Below the pieces are notes generated by a model. It was not told the origin of the DNA, did no database searches, and worked only from the letters and a program-made list of their open reading frames with translations. Shown here in pieces: positions 15,289 through 22,723 of a DNA stretch of 23,895 nt. Location of the stretch: NCBI GenBank assembly GCA_900552115.1, contig URYP01000027.1:1-23895 (forward strand). Direction: 5' to 3'. Position numbers and translations under genes: made by a program. The stretch comes from an uncultured Oscillospiraceae bacterium (GTDB lineage Bacteria; Bacillota; Clostridia; Oscillospirales; Acutalibacteraceae). Numbering within the stretch: the first letter of the stretch is position 1; each line of letters opens with the position of its first letter.

Positions 15289-16215
15289 TTACCAACGAAC
15301 GTTCCGGCCCGTCAGTTCCACTTCCGGTTTTAACTCCACACCGGTCTGTTCATAAACGCGGCGGCAGACTTCCCTTTTGAGACGTATCATATCCTGGCAG
15401 GTCGCCTCTCCCCGGTTCACCACAAAGCCGGCGTGCTTCTCGCTGACCTGCGCATCTCCTACAGAAAATCCCTTTAGCCTACACTGGTCAATCAACGCCG
15501 CCGCAAAATGTCCTTCTGGCCGCTTAAAAAAGCTGCCGGCACTGGGATATTCCAGAGGCTGCTTTTCGCGGCGTTTGTTCATCAGTTCTTCCATGCGGGC
15601 CCCAATATGTTCCGGATTGCCAGGAGACAGCTGAAAGACCGCCCCCACCGCAATTTCGCCGGTTTCCATCAGCAGGCTGTGGCGATATCCCAGCTGCAAA
15701 TCCTCTGTCTTCATAGTACGCAGTACCCCGTCGGGGGATAACAGCGTGGCGCTGTACAATATGTCCGCGACCTGTCCCCCGTAAGCGCCCGCATTCATAT
15801 ATACGCTGCCGCCCACCGTACCGGGGATCCCAAAAGCAAATTCCATACCAGTCAGGCCATAATCACGGGCCGTGCGGCATACTTTGGCGAGCGATGTTCC
15901 TCCATAGGCCGTCACACGGCCAGACCCTACATCACAGTCCGTCGGGCGGGAATCCCCGTCCAATCGCAAAACCACCCCGTCAATTCCTTCATCCGACACC
16001 AGCAGATTCGAGCCTTTTCCCACCAGCAGCACCGGAATTTTCTGCTGGCGGCAAGCCGCCATAACCCGTCCGGCCGCCTGCTCGTCAGGCGCCGTTATAA
16101 AATAGTCCGCGGGACCGCCGATGTGAAAGGTGGTAAAATCCTTCATCGGCGCCTGTTCCAGAATCCGACACCCGGACGCGCGAAACGATGCGATTGTATC
16201 AGGCTGCAGCAACAC
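15289..16215 (-). CDS. murB: UDP-N-acetylenolpyruvoylglucosamine reductase (MurB)
   Basis: 308 residues, the length of type II MurB. This FAD enzyme reduces UDP-GlcNAc-enolpyruvate with NADPH to UDP-MurNAc, the second step of peptidoglycan precursor synthesis. FAD contacts: VGKGSNLLVSD (65-75) and GIPGTVGGSVYMNAGAYG (129-146). Catalytic residues: Arg178 in GYRHS, Ser228 in SAGSFFKRP and Glu298 near the end (KPEVEL). The start is GTG at 16215 with GGGGG about 7 nt upstream; TTG at 16212 is possible. It begins 22 nt after the glucokinase gene. Confidence 0.96.
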   Translation of the reverse strand: MLLQPDTIASFRASGCRILEQAPMKDFTTFHIGGPADYFITAPDEQAAGRVMAACRQQKIPVLLVGKGSNLLVSDEGIDGVVLRLDGDSRPTDCDVGSGRVTAYGGTSLAKVCRTARDYGLTGMEFAFGIPGTVGGSVYMNAGAYGGQVADILYSATLLSPDGVLRTMKTEDLQLGYRHSLLMETGEIAVGAVFQLSPGNPEHIGARMEELMNKRREKQPLEYPSAGSFFKRPEGHFAAALIDQCRLKGFSVGDAQVSEKHAGFVVNRGEATCQDMIRLKREVCRRVYEQTGVELKPEVELTGRNVRW

Positions 16216-16237
16216 CCTGTTTCCCCCTATTCGTCAA

Positions 16238-17185
16238 TTACTTGTCACCCAGACAGGCCGCGCCGATAATCCCGGCGTCATTCCCCAGGGTCGCTACGCA
16301 AAGCCGCGTCTGCCGGTTGCTGTATTTGCTGTAACGATCCCGTTCAATGGTTTCTTTCAGCGGATTCAGGAGCGTATCGCCTTCATTGCAGATACCGCCC
16401 CCAATGCACAGCACTTCGGGCTGGAAAATATTAATGACGTTGGTCAGCCCGCAGGCGACGTAGCCGATATAGGCATCCACAACCTGCCGAGCCGCTTCAT
16501 CGCCCAGGCGCATGGCGTCAAAGGCCGTGCGTCCGTTTACCCGTCCCTGCTCCCTGGCCACTTCATACATGCGGCTGTCCGGATGGGCCTCCATAGCGGC
16601 GCGGGTCTGCCGCACCAGTGCCGTCGCTGACGCATAGGCTTCCCAGCAGCCGTCCCGTCCGCAAGTGCAGGACTCTCCATTGGCGACAATTACGGTATGG
16701 CCGATTTCCGCCGCCGCAAAATTGAAGCCATCATAAATTTTCCCATCCAGCACTACGCCGCTTCCCACGCCGGTTCCCAGGGTGATGCAGACACAGCTGT
16801 TCGCCCCTTTTCCGGCGCCCGCGACCGCTTCGCCCAAGGCAGCGGCGTTGGCGTCGTTTTCAATGAATACCGGCTTGCCGGTGAGACGTTCCAGTTCCGC
16901 TTTTAATGGCACTTTTTCAAACCGCAAATTATTCGAGTATTCTACGATACCGGAATCCTGATTGCATGTTCCCGGGCAGCCCACGCCGATATACCGCACT
17001 TCATTCATGGTCATGTCGGCCTTCTCGACCGCTTCCTTGGCGAGCTGGGCCATATCCTCGATAATTTCCTGTGCCGGCCGGGGCAGATTGGTTTTGCGCT
17101 TGGCCGTTGCCAGAATGGTGCAGGTATCGTCCACCACACCTGCAACAATGTTGGTACCTCCCAGATCAATTCCCACGCGAACCAT
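16238..17185 (-). CDS. glcK: ROK family glucokinase
   Basis: 315 residues, standard for a ROK sugar kinase without the repressor helix-turn-helix. It phosphorylates glucose to glucose 6-phosphate, or a related sugar, in the cytoplasm. Seen: phosphate loop DLGGTN (7-12), catalytic Asp111 in ENDANAAALGE, LGTGVGSGVV near 136-145, the sugar-binding EIGH (160-163), and the zinc signature CTCGRDGC (173-180), whose spacing is the ROK hallmark. AAGGAGAG lies 6 nt before the ATG. The PHP gene ends 13 nt upstream and murB starts 22 nt downstream. Glucokinase is the commonest assignment for clostridial proteins of this type; an N-acetylglucosamine or N-acetylmannosamine kinase cannot be excluded from motifs alone. 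Confidence 0.9.
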   Translation of the reverse strand: MVRVGIDLGGTNIVAGVVDDTCTILATAKRKTNLPRPAQEIIEDMAQLAKEAVEKADMTMNEVRYIGVGCPGTCNQDSGIVEYSNNLRFEKVPLKAELERLTGKPVFIENDANAAALGEAVAGAGKGANSCVCITLGTGVGSGVVLDGKIYDGFNFAAAEIGHTVIVANGESCTCGRDGCWEAYASATALVRQTRAAMEAHPDSRMYEVAREQGRVNGRTAFDAMRLGDEAARQVVDAYIGYVACGLTNVINIFQPEVLCIGGGICNEGDTLLNPLKETIERDRYSKYSNRQTRLCVATLGNDAGIIGAACLGDK

Positions 17186-17198
17186 ATTAAACTCTCCT

Positions 17199-17921
17199 TT
17201 ATAACGAAATATGTCTTTCTTTCATATAGTTTTGAAAAGCGTCTTTACTGCCGTTGACAATCAATTCCGGCGGGAACGCTACTTCCCGCAGCAGCTCCAG
17301 GCAATGCGGCACACTTCCCACGCAGGCGTGATAATGTGCATCCGAATCAAGGGCGATGCGTACGCCGTACCGTTTACATAGGAGCGCTATTTTTCGACAA
17401 TTATCCAGCGACTGCCGCCGCACGGCAAATGTATTCTCGTTAATTTCTACAATCTTTCCAGTTTCACCGAACAGAGGAATCAGCGTTTCATAATCGTAGG
17501 CATAAAACGGATCCCCCGAATGCCCGATGATATCCACCAGGGGATTTTTAGCGATGGCCGTCCACGCCGCCGACATATCGTCCACACTGCCTCCCGGCAT
17601 CAATCCGCGGTGCATGGACGCCACCACAATTTCCAATTCCTCCAAATCGGCGGATTCCATATCCAGTGTACCGTCCATATCCAGCACATTCGCCTCGACA
17701 CCGCGCAGAACCCGTACCCCATGGATGCAGGCCGGCAGCTGGTTTAAATTACGAAAGTGCCAGATGTGGGGAGCGTCCGGCATTTGGACGCCATGGTCGG
17801 TGCAAGCGACAGCCAGCAAATTCTTTTCGGCGGCGGCCTGCGCCAGTTCGGTCACCGTACTGTAAGCATGATCCGAAGCCAGCGTGTGACAATGCAGGTC
17901 CGCAACAACAGAGCTTATCAT
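17199..17921 (-). CDS. PHP domain phosphatase, YcdX type
   Basis: 240 residues forming one PHP domain, a trinuclear metal-dependent phosphoesterase. Metal ligands are DLHCHT (8-13), TDHG (41-44), GVEANV (74-79), the His of ASMHRG (about 105-110), GHSGD (about 138-142) and LDSDAH near 195-200. The order and the short length match YcdX-like phosphatases rather than histidinol phosphatase or the PHP domain of polymerases. The substrate is unknown. Its place between hprK and glucokinase, in a run with murB and rapZ, is common in Clostridia and suggests a sugar-phosphate or cell wall precursor role, which is inference. AAAGGA lies about 11 nt before the ATG. Confidence 0.9.
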   Translation of the reverse strand: MISSVVADLHCHTLASDHAYSTVTELAQAAAEKNLLAVACTDHGVQMPDAPHIWHFRNLNQLPACIHGVRVLRGVEANVLDMDGTLDMESADLEELEIVVASMHRGLMPGGSVDDMSAAWTAIAKNPLVDIIGHSGDPFYAYDYETLIPLFGETGKIVEINENTFAVRRQSLDNCRKIALLCKRYGVRIALDSDAHYHACVGSVPHCLELLREVAFPPELIVNGSKDAFQNYMKERHISL

Positions 17922-17941
17922 AATATCTATAACGTCCTTTT

Positions 17942-18913
17942 CTAAAATCTATTCCACTCAATTTCCGCTTCCTGCGATTCGGGCGCATCCGCATCCATCC
18001 CCAAATTGTGCATCAACTCCTGGGCCGCGTTATAGCCCATTTTGCGGTGGCGGTTATTCATCGCGGCCACCTCGATAATAATAGCCAGGTTACGGCCGGG
18101 CTTGACCGGTATGGTCGTCTTGGTAATCTGAATACCCAAAATTTCTGTAAATTCATCCTCCAGGCCCATGCGGTCGTAGATTTTATTGTTGTCCCAAGGC
18201 TCCAGTTCGATCACCATATCGATTTTTTCCGTAACCTTGACCGAGCCCATACCAAAAATTCGCCGGGCGTTAATGATGCCAACGCCGCGCAGCTCAATAA
18301 AATGGCGGATATTGTCCGGAGCCGATCCTACCAAAGATTTAGCGGATACCCGGCGAATCTCCACCGCGTCGTCGGCAATCAGGCGGTGACCGCGTTTAAT
18401 AAGCTCAATTGCGGTTTCGCTTTTACCAACGCCGCTGTCCCCAATCAACAGGATCCCTTCGCCATACACCTCGACCAGCACGCCATGGCGGGTGATGCGG
18501 GGAGCCAGCTGGACGTTCAGGAAAGCAATCAGCGCCGCCATACAGCTGGACGTGGTATCGGCGCTGCGGAGCAGCGGCACTTCATAACGCTGACAGCATT
18601 CTTCAATTTCCGGCATAATATCCAGCGAACGCGTGATAATAATAGCCGGCGGTTGGCGCTTAATCAGTTCATCCAGGCGGCTGCGGCGCAGGTCATCCGA
18701 CAAATCCTCCAAAAAGCCATATTCGCTTTTGCCAAACATCTGAATGCGGTCGGAATCAAAATAATCCAGATAGCCGCTGAGCGCCAGCCCGGGCCGATTC
18801 AAATCGGTGGATACGACCAGCCGTTCCCGCGGGTCTGTGGGCGAATAGAGGATTTCCAGAGAAAGCTCCTCGACAATCTTTGACAATGGTACTGTAAACG
18901 CGATATGGCCCAT
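17942..18913 (-). CDS. hprK: HPr kinase/phosphorylase
   Basis: 323 residues from the ATG at 18913. HPrK/P phosphorylates Ser46 of HPr at high glycolytic flux and removes the phosphate when phosphate is high. HPr-Ser-P then works with CcpA in carbon catabolite control. Seen: an N-terminal regulatory domain (1 to about 130), His143 in RHGVLVEVYGEG, Walker A GDSGVGKS (158-165), Asp181-Asp182, and the family signature ELRGVGIINARRIFG (207-221). The frame opens ten codons earlier (18943), but GGGAGGG 6 nt before 18913 and the family start MGHIAFTVPLSKIVEEL decide for the later ATG. It is the first gene of the long minus-strand operon. The last 20 residues are acidic (DAPESQEAEIEW). Confidence 0.96.
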   Translation of the reverse strand: MGHIAFTVPLSKIVEELSLEILYSPTDPRERLVVSTDLNRPGLALSGYLDYFDSDRIQMFGKSEYGFLEDLSDDLRRSRLDELIKRQPPAIIITRSLDIMPEIEECCQRYEVPLLRSADTTSSCMAALIAFLNVQLAPRITRHGVLVEVYGEGILLIGDSGVGKSETAIELIKRGHRLIADDAVEIRRVSAKSLVGSAPDNIRHFIELRGVGIINARRIFGMGSVKVTEKIDMVIELEPWDNNKIYDRMGLEDEFTEILGIQITKTTIPVKPGRNLAIIIEVAAMNNRHRKMGYNAAQELMHNLGMDADAPESQEAEIEWNRF

Positions 18914-18962
18914 AAAAGTCCCTCCCTGCCGCATGGCATGCATAGTGGTATATATATATTTT

Positions 18963-18991
18963 ATTATACTGTATTTTGCGTATTCTGAAAA
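18963..18991 (-). promoter_or_regulatory. Probable promoter for the hprK operon
   Basis: On the minus strand, TTTTCA (18991-18986), a 17-nt spacer and TATAAT (18968-18963). The -10 is perfect and the -35 matches 4 of 6. The 5' UTR of about 45 nt contains a run of alternating TA. The remainder of 18914-19170 holds the divergent glycosyltransferase promoter and no gene that I can see. Confidence 0.6.
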
Positions 18992-19041
18992 GGGAAATCC
19001 TTAAAATTTCATAAAATTATCTGACAATCCAGTGATTGGAC

Positions 19042-19070
19042 TTGAAAGAAGCGGTGGCGCATAGTATGAT
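19042..19070 (+). promoter_or_regulatory. Probable sigma-A promoter for the glycosyltransferase gene
   Basis: TTGAAA (19042-19047), a 17-nt spacer and TATGAT (19065-19070). The start is expected near 19077, giving a leader of about 94 nt. A small inverted repeat CAATC/GATTG lies just upstream (about 19025-19038). Confidence 0.65.
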
Positions 19071-19170
19071 ATACTTAGTTAGCGTTTGCAATTCTAACCG
19101 TTCGGTTTATCCGGGCGATACAAAGAATACGAGCCTTTGGGCCATATCTTTAGAGTAAGGAATCAGTATC

Positions 19171-20358
19171 ATGAAAATCGGTTTATTTAACGACTCTTTC
19201 CCGCCTATGATCGACGGTGTCGCGCAGGCTGTTAAAAACTACGCGGAAGTGTTACAGAAAAACCATGGCCAGGTAACGGTGGTCACCCCCAAATACCGTC
19301 ATGTGGAGGATAATTATCCGTTCGATGTTTTCCGGTATCAGTCGATTCCAACCGGAAAACGGGTGGGATACCGTGCCGGGAATCCTCTGGAACCCATGGC
19401 GCTGCTGCACTTGAGGAAAATGCATTTTGATATTATGCATATTCATGCGCCTTTCGCTTCCTCCGTTCTTGTCAAAACGCTGAATCATGCGCCGCGCGTT
19501 CCGGTCGTGCTCACCTATCACACCAAATTTGACATCGATATTGCCAAACGCGTTCCAAACAAGGCGTTGCAGAAGGTGGCGCTCAAGTTTGTACTGGGCA
19601 ACATCAATGCCGTTGATGAGGTATGGGTGGTCACCGAGCGTTGCGGGCAGTCTTTGCGGGACATCGGCTATAAGGGCCGCTATTTGGTGATGGAAAACGG
19701 CACCGACTTCGCCTATGGACAGTCGCCCGCCGAGGCGGTGGAAGCCCTGAAAGAGAAGCACGCTATTCCGCCGGATACCTTTGTCTTTTTGTTTGTGGGA
19801 CGGATGATGTGGTATAAAAACACCCGTCTGATTCTCGATTCCCTAAAAGCGGCCAAAGAAGCGGGGCTTCCTTTCCGTGCGTTTATGATCGGCGATGGAT
19901 ACGACGCGCCAGCCATTCGGCAATATGCCATGGACTGTGGTCTGGAACGGGAAACGATTTTTACCGGCGCGATTTATGACCGGGAACAGCTTAGGGCCTA
20001 TTACAGCTTATCTGACATGTTCCTTTTCCCTTCGACATACGATACCTCCGGTATTGTCGTAAAGGAAGCCGCGGCCTGCGATTGCCCCGCCCTTTTGGTG
20101 GAAGGGAGCTGTGCGGCGGAAGGCGTGGTGCAGGATTCCTCCGGTTTTCTGGCGGAGGAAAATGCAGAATCCTGCGCCAGGGTTCTGCTGGAGGCCTGCC
20201 AAAGCCGGGAGCACTTGGCCGAAGTGGGACGGATGGCGGGAAAAACGCTGTATCTGTCCTGGGAAACCGCCGTTGAGCGCGCCTATGCACGATATGAAGA
20301 AATTTTGCGTACTTGGCCGGGGCCTCTCCCCTATAACGGTCGTACCGCCAAGCGGTAA
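19171..20358 (+). CDS. GT4-type glycosyltransferase
   Basis: 395 residues with the two Rossmann-like halves of a GT-B enzyme. The N-terminal half starts MKIGLFNDSFPPMIDGVA, carrying the glycine-rich loop, with HIHAPFASS near 90-98 and LTYHTKFD near 114-121. The C-terminal half has FVGRMMWYKN near 210-219 and the donor-site segment TYDTSGIVVKEAAA near 290-303. It resembles GT4 enzymes that transfer sugars to lipids, such as diacylglycerol glucosyltransferases, and probably acts at the inner face of the membrane; acceptor and donor are unknown. The usual EX7E donor motif reads D-X7-E here. TAAGGA lies about 8 nt before the ATG. The gene has its own promoter and a strong terminator, and it is divergent from hprK. 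The last ten residues are basic and variable. Confidence 0.88.
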   Translation: MKIGLFNDSFPPMIDGVAQAVKNYAEVLQKNHGQVTVVTPKYRHVEDNYPFDVFRYQSIPTGKRVGYRAGNPLEPMALLHLRKMHFDIMHIHAPFASSVLVKTLNHAPRVPVVLTYHTKFDIDIAKRVPNKALQKVALKFVLGNINAVDEVWVVTERCGQSLRDIGYKGRYLVMENGTDFAYGQSPAEAVEALKEKHAIPPDTFVFLFVGRMMWYKNTRLILDSLKAAKEAGLPFRAFMIGDGYDAPAIRQYAMDCGLERETIFTGAIYDREQLRAYYSLSDMFLFPSTYDTSGIVVKEAAACDCPALLVEGSCAAEGVVQDSSGFLAEENAESCARVLLEACQSREHLAEVGRMAGKTLYLSWETAVERAYARYEEILRTWPGPLPYNGRTAKR

Positions 20359-20366
20359 TCAATTTT

Positions 20367-20403
20367 AAAAACGGACGGCTTTCTATAAAAGCCGTCCGTT
20401 TTT
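20367..20403 (+). terminator. Intrinsic terminator after the glycosyltransferase gene
   Basis: A 16-bp perfect stem (20367-20382 with 20388-20403) with a CTATA loop. The GC-rich part (ACGGACGGC) is flanked by A and T runs. It should separate this gene from the DUF421 gene 72 nt further on. Confidence 0.92.
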
Positions 20404-20474
20404 GATCTGTCTGGGGGGATAATCCTGTCATCCGCGGGCATACTAGCCGTAACCTGTTTCAAGGAGGATGGATC

Positions 20475-21158
20475 ATGGCGATTACGGCTATCCGCACGGT
20501 TTTGATCTACATATTGATCATTGCCGCCATGCGGATTATGGGAAAGCGGCAGTTGGGAGAATTGCAGCCGGTAGAACTGGTGGTAACCCTGTTGATATCG
20601 GATATGGCCGCCGTACCGATGCAGGAAAGCGGCATTCCCCTGCTAAGCGGCGTACTGCCAATCCTGATCTTGGTTGCTTTGGAATTACTGCTCTCCGGGT
20701 TGATGCTGAAATCCCCATTCTTTTCAAGACTAATCAGCGGGAATCCCATCGTGCTGGTGCGGGAAGGGGAACTCCAGCAGTCGGCGCTTAAAAAAATGCG
20801 CATGACCGTGGATGACTTCATGGAAGAGCTGCGTCAGCAGGGGGTATTCAATCCGGAAGACGTACAGTACGCCATTGTGGAACCCAACGGCAAAATCAGC
20901 CTGCTGATGAAAGCGGACAAACAGACTGTCACGGTGGAAATGGCAGGCCTTAAGCCTCCATCCGACGCCATTGACATGGTCGTTATCAGCGACGGCGCCA
21001 TCTCAGACTGGGCATTGTCACTCTGTGGCCTGGATAAGCAGTGGCTCCGCTCAACCCTGAAAAAAAGACAAATTCGTCAGGAAGACGTGTTCGTCATGAC
21101 AGCCAATAAAAACCGCCAGTACCATATCATTCCCCGGCAGATGGGAGGCGGCGCATGA
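20475..21158 (+). CDS. DUF421 (YetF-like) membrane protein
   Basis: 227 residues. The N-terminal third is membrane embedded: about 4-22, 33-48 and 55-77 are hydrophobic, with the conserved AAMRIMGKRQLGELQP (17-32) and LVVTLLISDMAAVPMQ between them. The rest (about 88-200) is the cytoplasmic DUF421/YetF domain of small mixed alpha/beta repeats (GNPIVLVREGELQQSALKKM). No enzyme activity is established. Bacillus relatives (YetF, YdfS, 2Duf) are reported as spore inner-membrane proteins affecting heat resistance and germination, so a spore role is possible but not shown here. AAGGAGG sits about 8 nt before the ATG. The stop overlaps the next gene by ATGA. I could not find a convincing promoter in 20404-20474. 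Confidence 0.9.
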   Translation: MAITAIRTVLIYILIIAAMRIMGKRQLGELQPVELVVTLLISDMAAVPMQESGIPLLSGVLPILILVALELLLSGLMLKSPFFSRLISGNPIVLVREGELQQSALKKMRMTVDDFMEELRQQGVFNPEDVQYAIVEPNGKISLLMKADKQTVTVEMAGLKPPSDAIDMVVISDGAISDWALSLCGLDKQWLRSTLKKRQIRQEDVFVMTANKNRQYHIIPRQMGGGA

Positions 21159-21535
21159 AAAGGTTGATTATTTCCGTTGTTCTGCTGGGGCTGGTTGCCG
21201 GTCTGTGTATGGTTTCGCTGCATACGCAGCAGTCCAATACAGAAGACCTGTTGGCAATGCTCGATTCCATGGAGGAAACCTATAAAGCGAAAGATATCGA
21301 TGCCTGTCAAAAACTGTCCGATGAATTTCCCCAGGAGTTTGCCGACAAAACCAAAACCTTTTCCCTGTTTCTCTACCACAGTCATTTATCCACCATTAAA
21401 GAGGTGGCCGTTACCCTGCCGGTTATATTGAGTGAAAAAGACAACTCCCACTATTTGGCGGAACTCACCCGCTGCCGGAGCCTGCTGGAAAAATTGGAGG
21501 AACTGGAGCAGCCAACCTGGGACAATATTCTTTAA
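21155..21535 (+). CDS. DUF4363 protein with N-terminal membrane anchor
   Basis: 126 residues. Residues 4-21 (LIISVVLLGLVAGLCMVS) form an uncleaved signal anchor or signal peptide, so the rest should lie outside the membrane. That part (about 28-126) is predicted all-helical, with acidic and leucine-rich heptad-like stretches (LLAMLDSMEETYKAKD, LLEKLEELEQ). It matches DUF4363, a family of unknown function often found directly after DUF421 in Clostridia. The ATGA overlap with that gene implies coupled translation and probably a complex of the two products. No catalytic motif is visible. Confidence 0.85.
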   Translation: MKRLIISVVLLGLVAGLCMVSLHTQQSNTEDLLAMLDSMEETYKAKDIDACQKLSDEFPQEFADKTKTFSLFLYHSHLSTIKEVAVTLPVILSEKDNSHYLAELTRCRSLLEKLEELEQPTWDNIL

Positions 21536-21574
21536 AATCAAAGCCCCTGTAATGATATACAGGGGCTTTGATTT
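21535..21574. terminator. Bidirectional terminator between convergent operons
   Basis: A 16-bp stem (21535-21550 with 21559-21574; core AAAGCCCCTGT) with an 8-nt loop, flanked by A and T runs on both sides. It starts at the stop codon of the DUF4363 gene on the plus strand and ends 3 nt before the stop of the minus-strand membrane protein gene, so it serves both. Confidence 0.9.
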
Positions 21575-21577
21575 ATG

Positions 21578-22105
21578 TCACCGCCATATACGGGCAATTT
21601 TAGGATGCCATTTTTCATGATACATAATTACAATATTGACCAGCGCCCGGTCGTAGATCCAAAACACCACGTTGCCGAGCAGCAGGAAAACAATGGGCAG
21701 GTTGATGCCAAATAGCACAAAGGTGTCCATATCCAACCCCAAAACGAACAGCAGAAGCAGATACCCCCCGACCATGGTTACATTGAATACGGCCAGCTTC
21801 AGCAGCCATTGCGGCGCCTTACCCAATCGGTCTAGAAGCAGCTTGAGGGTGGGATAATAGCCAAAAAACACCACAAACATCATTTTGGCTTCCATGGACG
21901 GGACAATCACGAAGGATAAAAACGCCACCACGGCGTATGAGGCAAACGACCAGCGAATGCCGCATTCCAGCGCCACCGGAAGCAAAAACACGCCGGCCAG
22001 CGCCGGAAGCGCATAAGTCGCATAGGGAAACAGCGTCAACAGCATAAACAGCAGGGACACCGCTGAAAATATACCGCCGATCGCTACCTTGGCGCTACGC
22101 TTCAT
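21578..22105 (-). CDS. Small multi-pass membrane protein, ECF S-component-like
   Basis: 175 residues with five or six hydrophobic segments: about 8-28, 33-50, 53-70, 74-88, 101-122 and 133-157. The N-terminal layout (MKRSAKVAIGGIFSAVSLLFMLL, with alanines spaced along the first helix) and the overall size resemble substrate-binding S components of energy-coupling factor vitamin transporters. No specific substrate family (ThiT, RibU, BioY and so on) is recognisable. No ECF ATPase or EcfT gene is nearby; group II S components often use a shared module elsewhere. It begins 15 nt after the J-domain gene with a G-rich ribosome binding region (AAGGGGGCG). The tail (HEKWHPKIARIWR) is basic and cytoplasmic. 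The S-component call is an inference; 'conserved membrane protein' is the safe label. Confidence 0.6.
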   Translation of the reverse strand: MKRSAKVAIGGIFSAVSLLFMLLTLFPYATYALPALAGVFLLPVALECGIRWSFASYAVVAFLSFVIVPSMEAKMMFVVFFGYYPTLKLLLDRLGKAPQWLLKLAVFNVTMVGGYLLLLFVLGLDMDTFVLFGINLPIVFLLLGNVVFWIYDRALVNIVIMYHEKWHPKIARIWR

Positions 22106-22120
22106 CCCCTTTGCGCCCCC

Positions 22121-22723
22121 TTAACAGCAGCGGATCAGGTCGCCGCCCATGCATTCGCAGCAGCAATCCGCGCAGATCAGGCCCTGGCATACGTCGCATC
22201 CGGTACAGCCGCCCTGCTGTCCCGGAGCACCGTTTCCACGGTAGCCACCTCGCTGACGCTGCATATTCATATAATTCATGGCGTTTTGGTATTCCATATT
22301 GCCGGGATCCATGCGGCAAGCGGTGGCGATATGCGTATAGGCATCTTCCAGCCAGCCTTTTTTGTGGAGCAGAGAGCCCTTGAGAAAATACCACTCCGCA
22401 TCTCTAGCATTATCCGGAACACCGTCCAGCAGCACCTCGGCGTCGTGGATGCGCCCCGTATTAATCATGTTTCGAATATCTGTATACCGGGACCCTCCGG
22501 AACGGGATGCCCCCGTTTCCCCTCCCCGCCGCATCCGAATGACACTGTCGTAGGCCTCGTTGATTTGCTGCATCTTTTCCTGCGCCATTTCAGCCGCAGC
22601 CGGGTCCTGGTTAAAATTGTCCGGATGATACTTTTTGGCCAGGTTGCGGTAGGCCGTTTTGACTTCATCGTCCGTAGCGGTGGGAGATACCCCCAACACC
22701 TCATAGGGATTGCCTGTGCCCAT
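22121..22723 (-). CDS. J-domain protein with TPR-like region and cysteine-rich C-terminal tail
   Basis: 200 residues from Met at 22723. A J domain (about 5-66; PYEVLGVSP, KYHPDNF with HPD 33-35) should stimulate a DnaK-type Hsp70. A Gly/Ser-rich linker follows, then a TPR-like helical pair (about 107-150; AEWYFLKGSLLHKKGWLEDA), then a Gly/Gln-rich stretch. The last 28 residues carry ten cysteines (CTGCDVCQ ... ADCCCECMGGD ... RCC). It lacks the zinc fingers and substrate domains of DnaJ itself. Start choice: the first in-frame ATG (22741) has no Shine-Dalgarno, while GGAG lies 6 nt before the ATG at 22723 and the J domain follows directly. It overlaps the DUF5685 end by 23 nt, so translation is probably coupled. 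The metal or Fe-S role of the tail is inference. Confidence 0.88.
   Translation of the reverse strand: MGTGNPYEVLGVSPTATDDEVKTAYRNLAKKYHPDNFNQDPAAAEMAQEKMQQINEAYDSVIRMRRGGETGASRSGGSRYTDIRNMINTGRIHDAEVLLDGVPDNARDAEWYFLKGSLLHKKGWLEDAYTHIATACRMDPGNMEYQNAMNYMNMQRQRGGYRGNGAPGQQGGCTGCDVCQGLICADCCCECMGGDLIRCC

Noticed and set aside
18008..18883. A 291-codon open frame antisense to hprK
   Set aside because: It has no promoter, ribosome binding site or recognisable domain, and mirrors the third-position bias of hprK.
19077..19090. Possible catabolite-responsive element downstream of the glycosyltransferase promoter
   Set aside because: The right half CGTTTGCA fits the cre consensus, but the left half has two mismatches in its four fixed bases; too weak to list.
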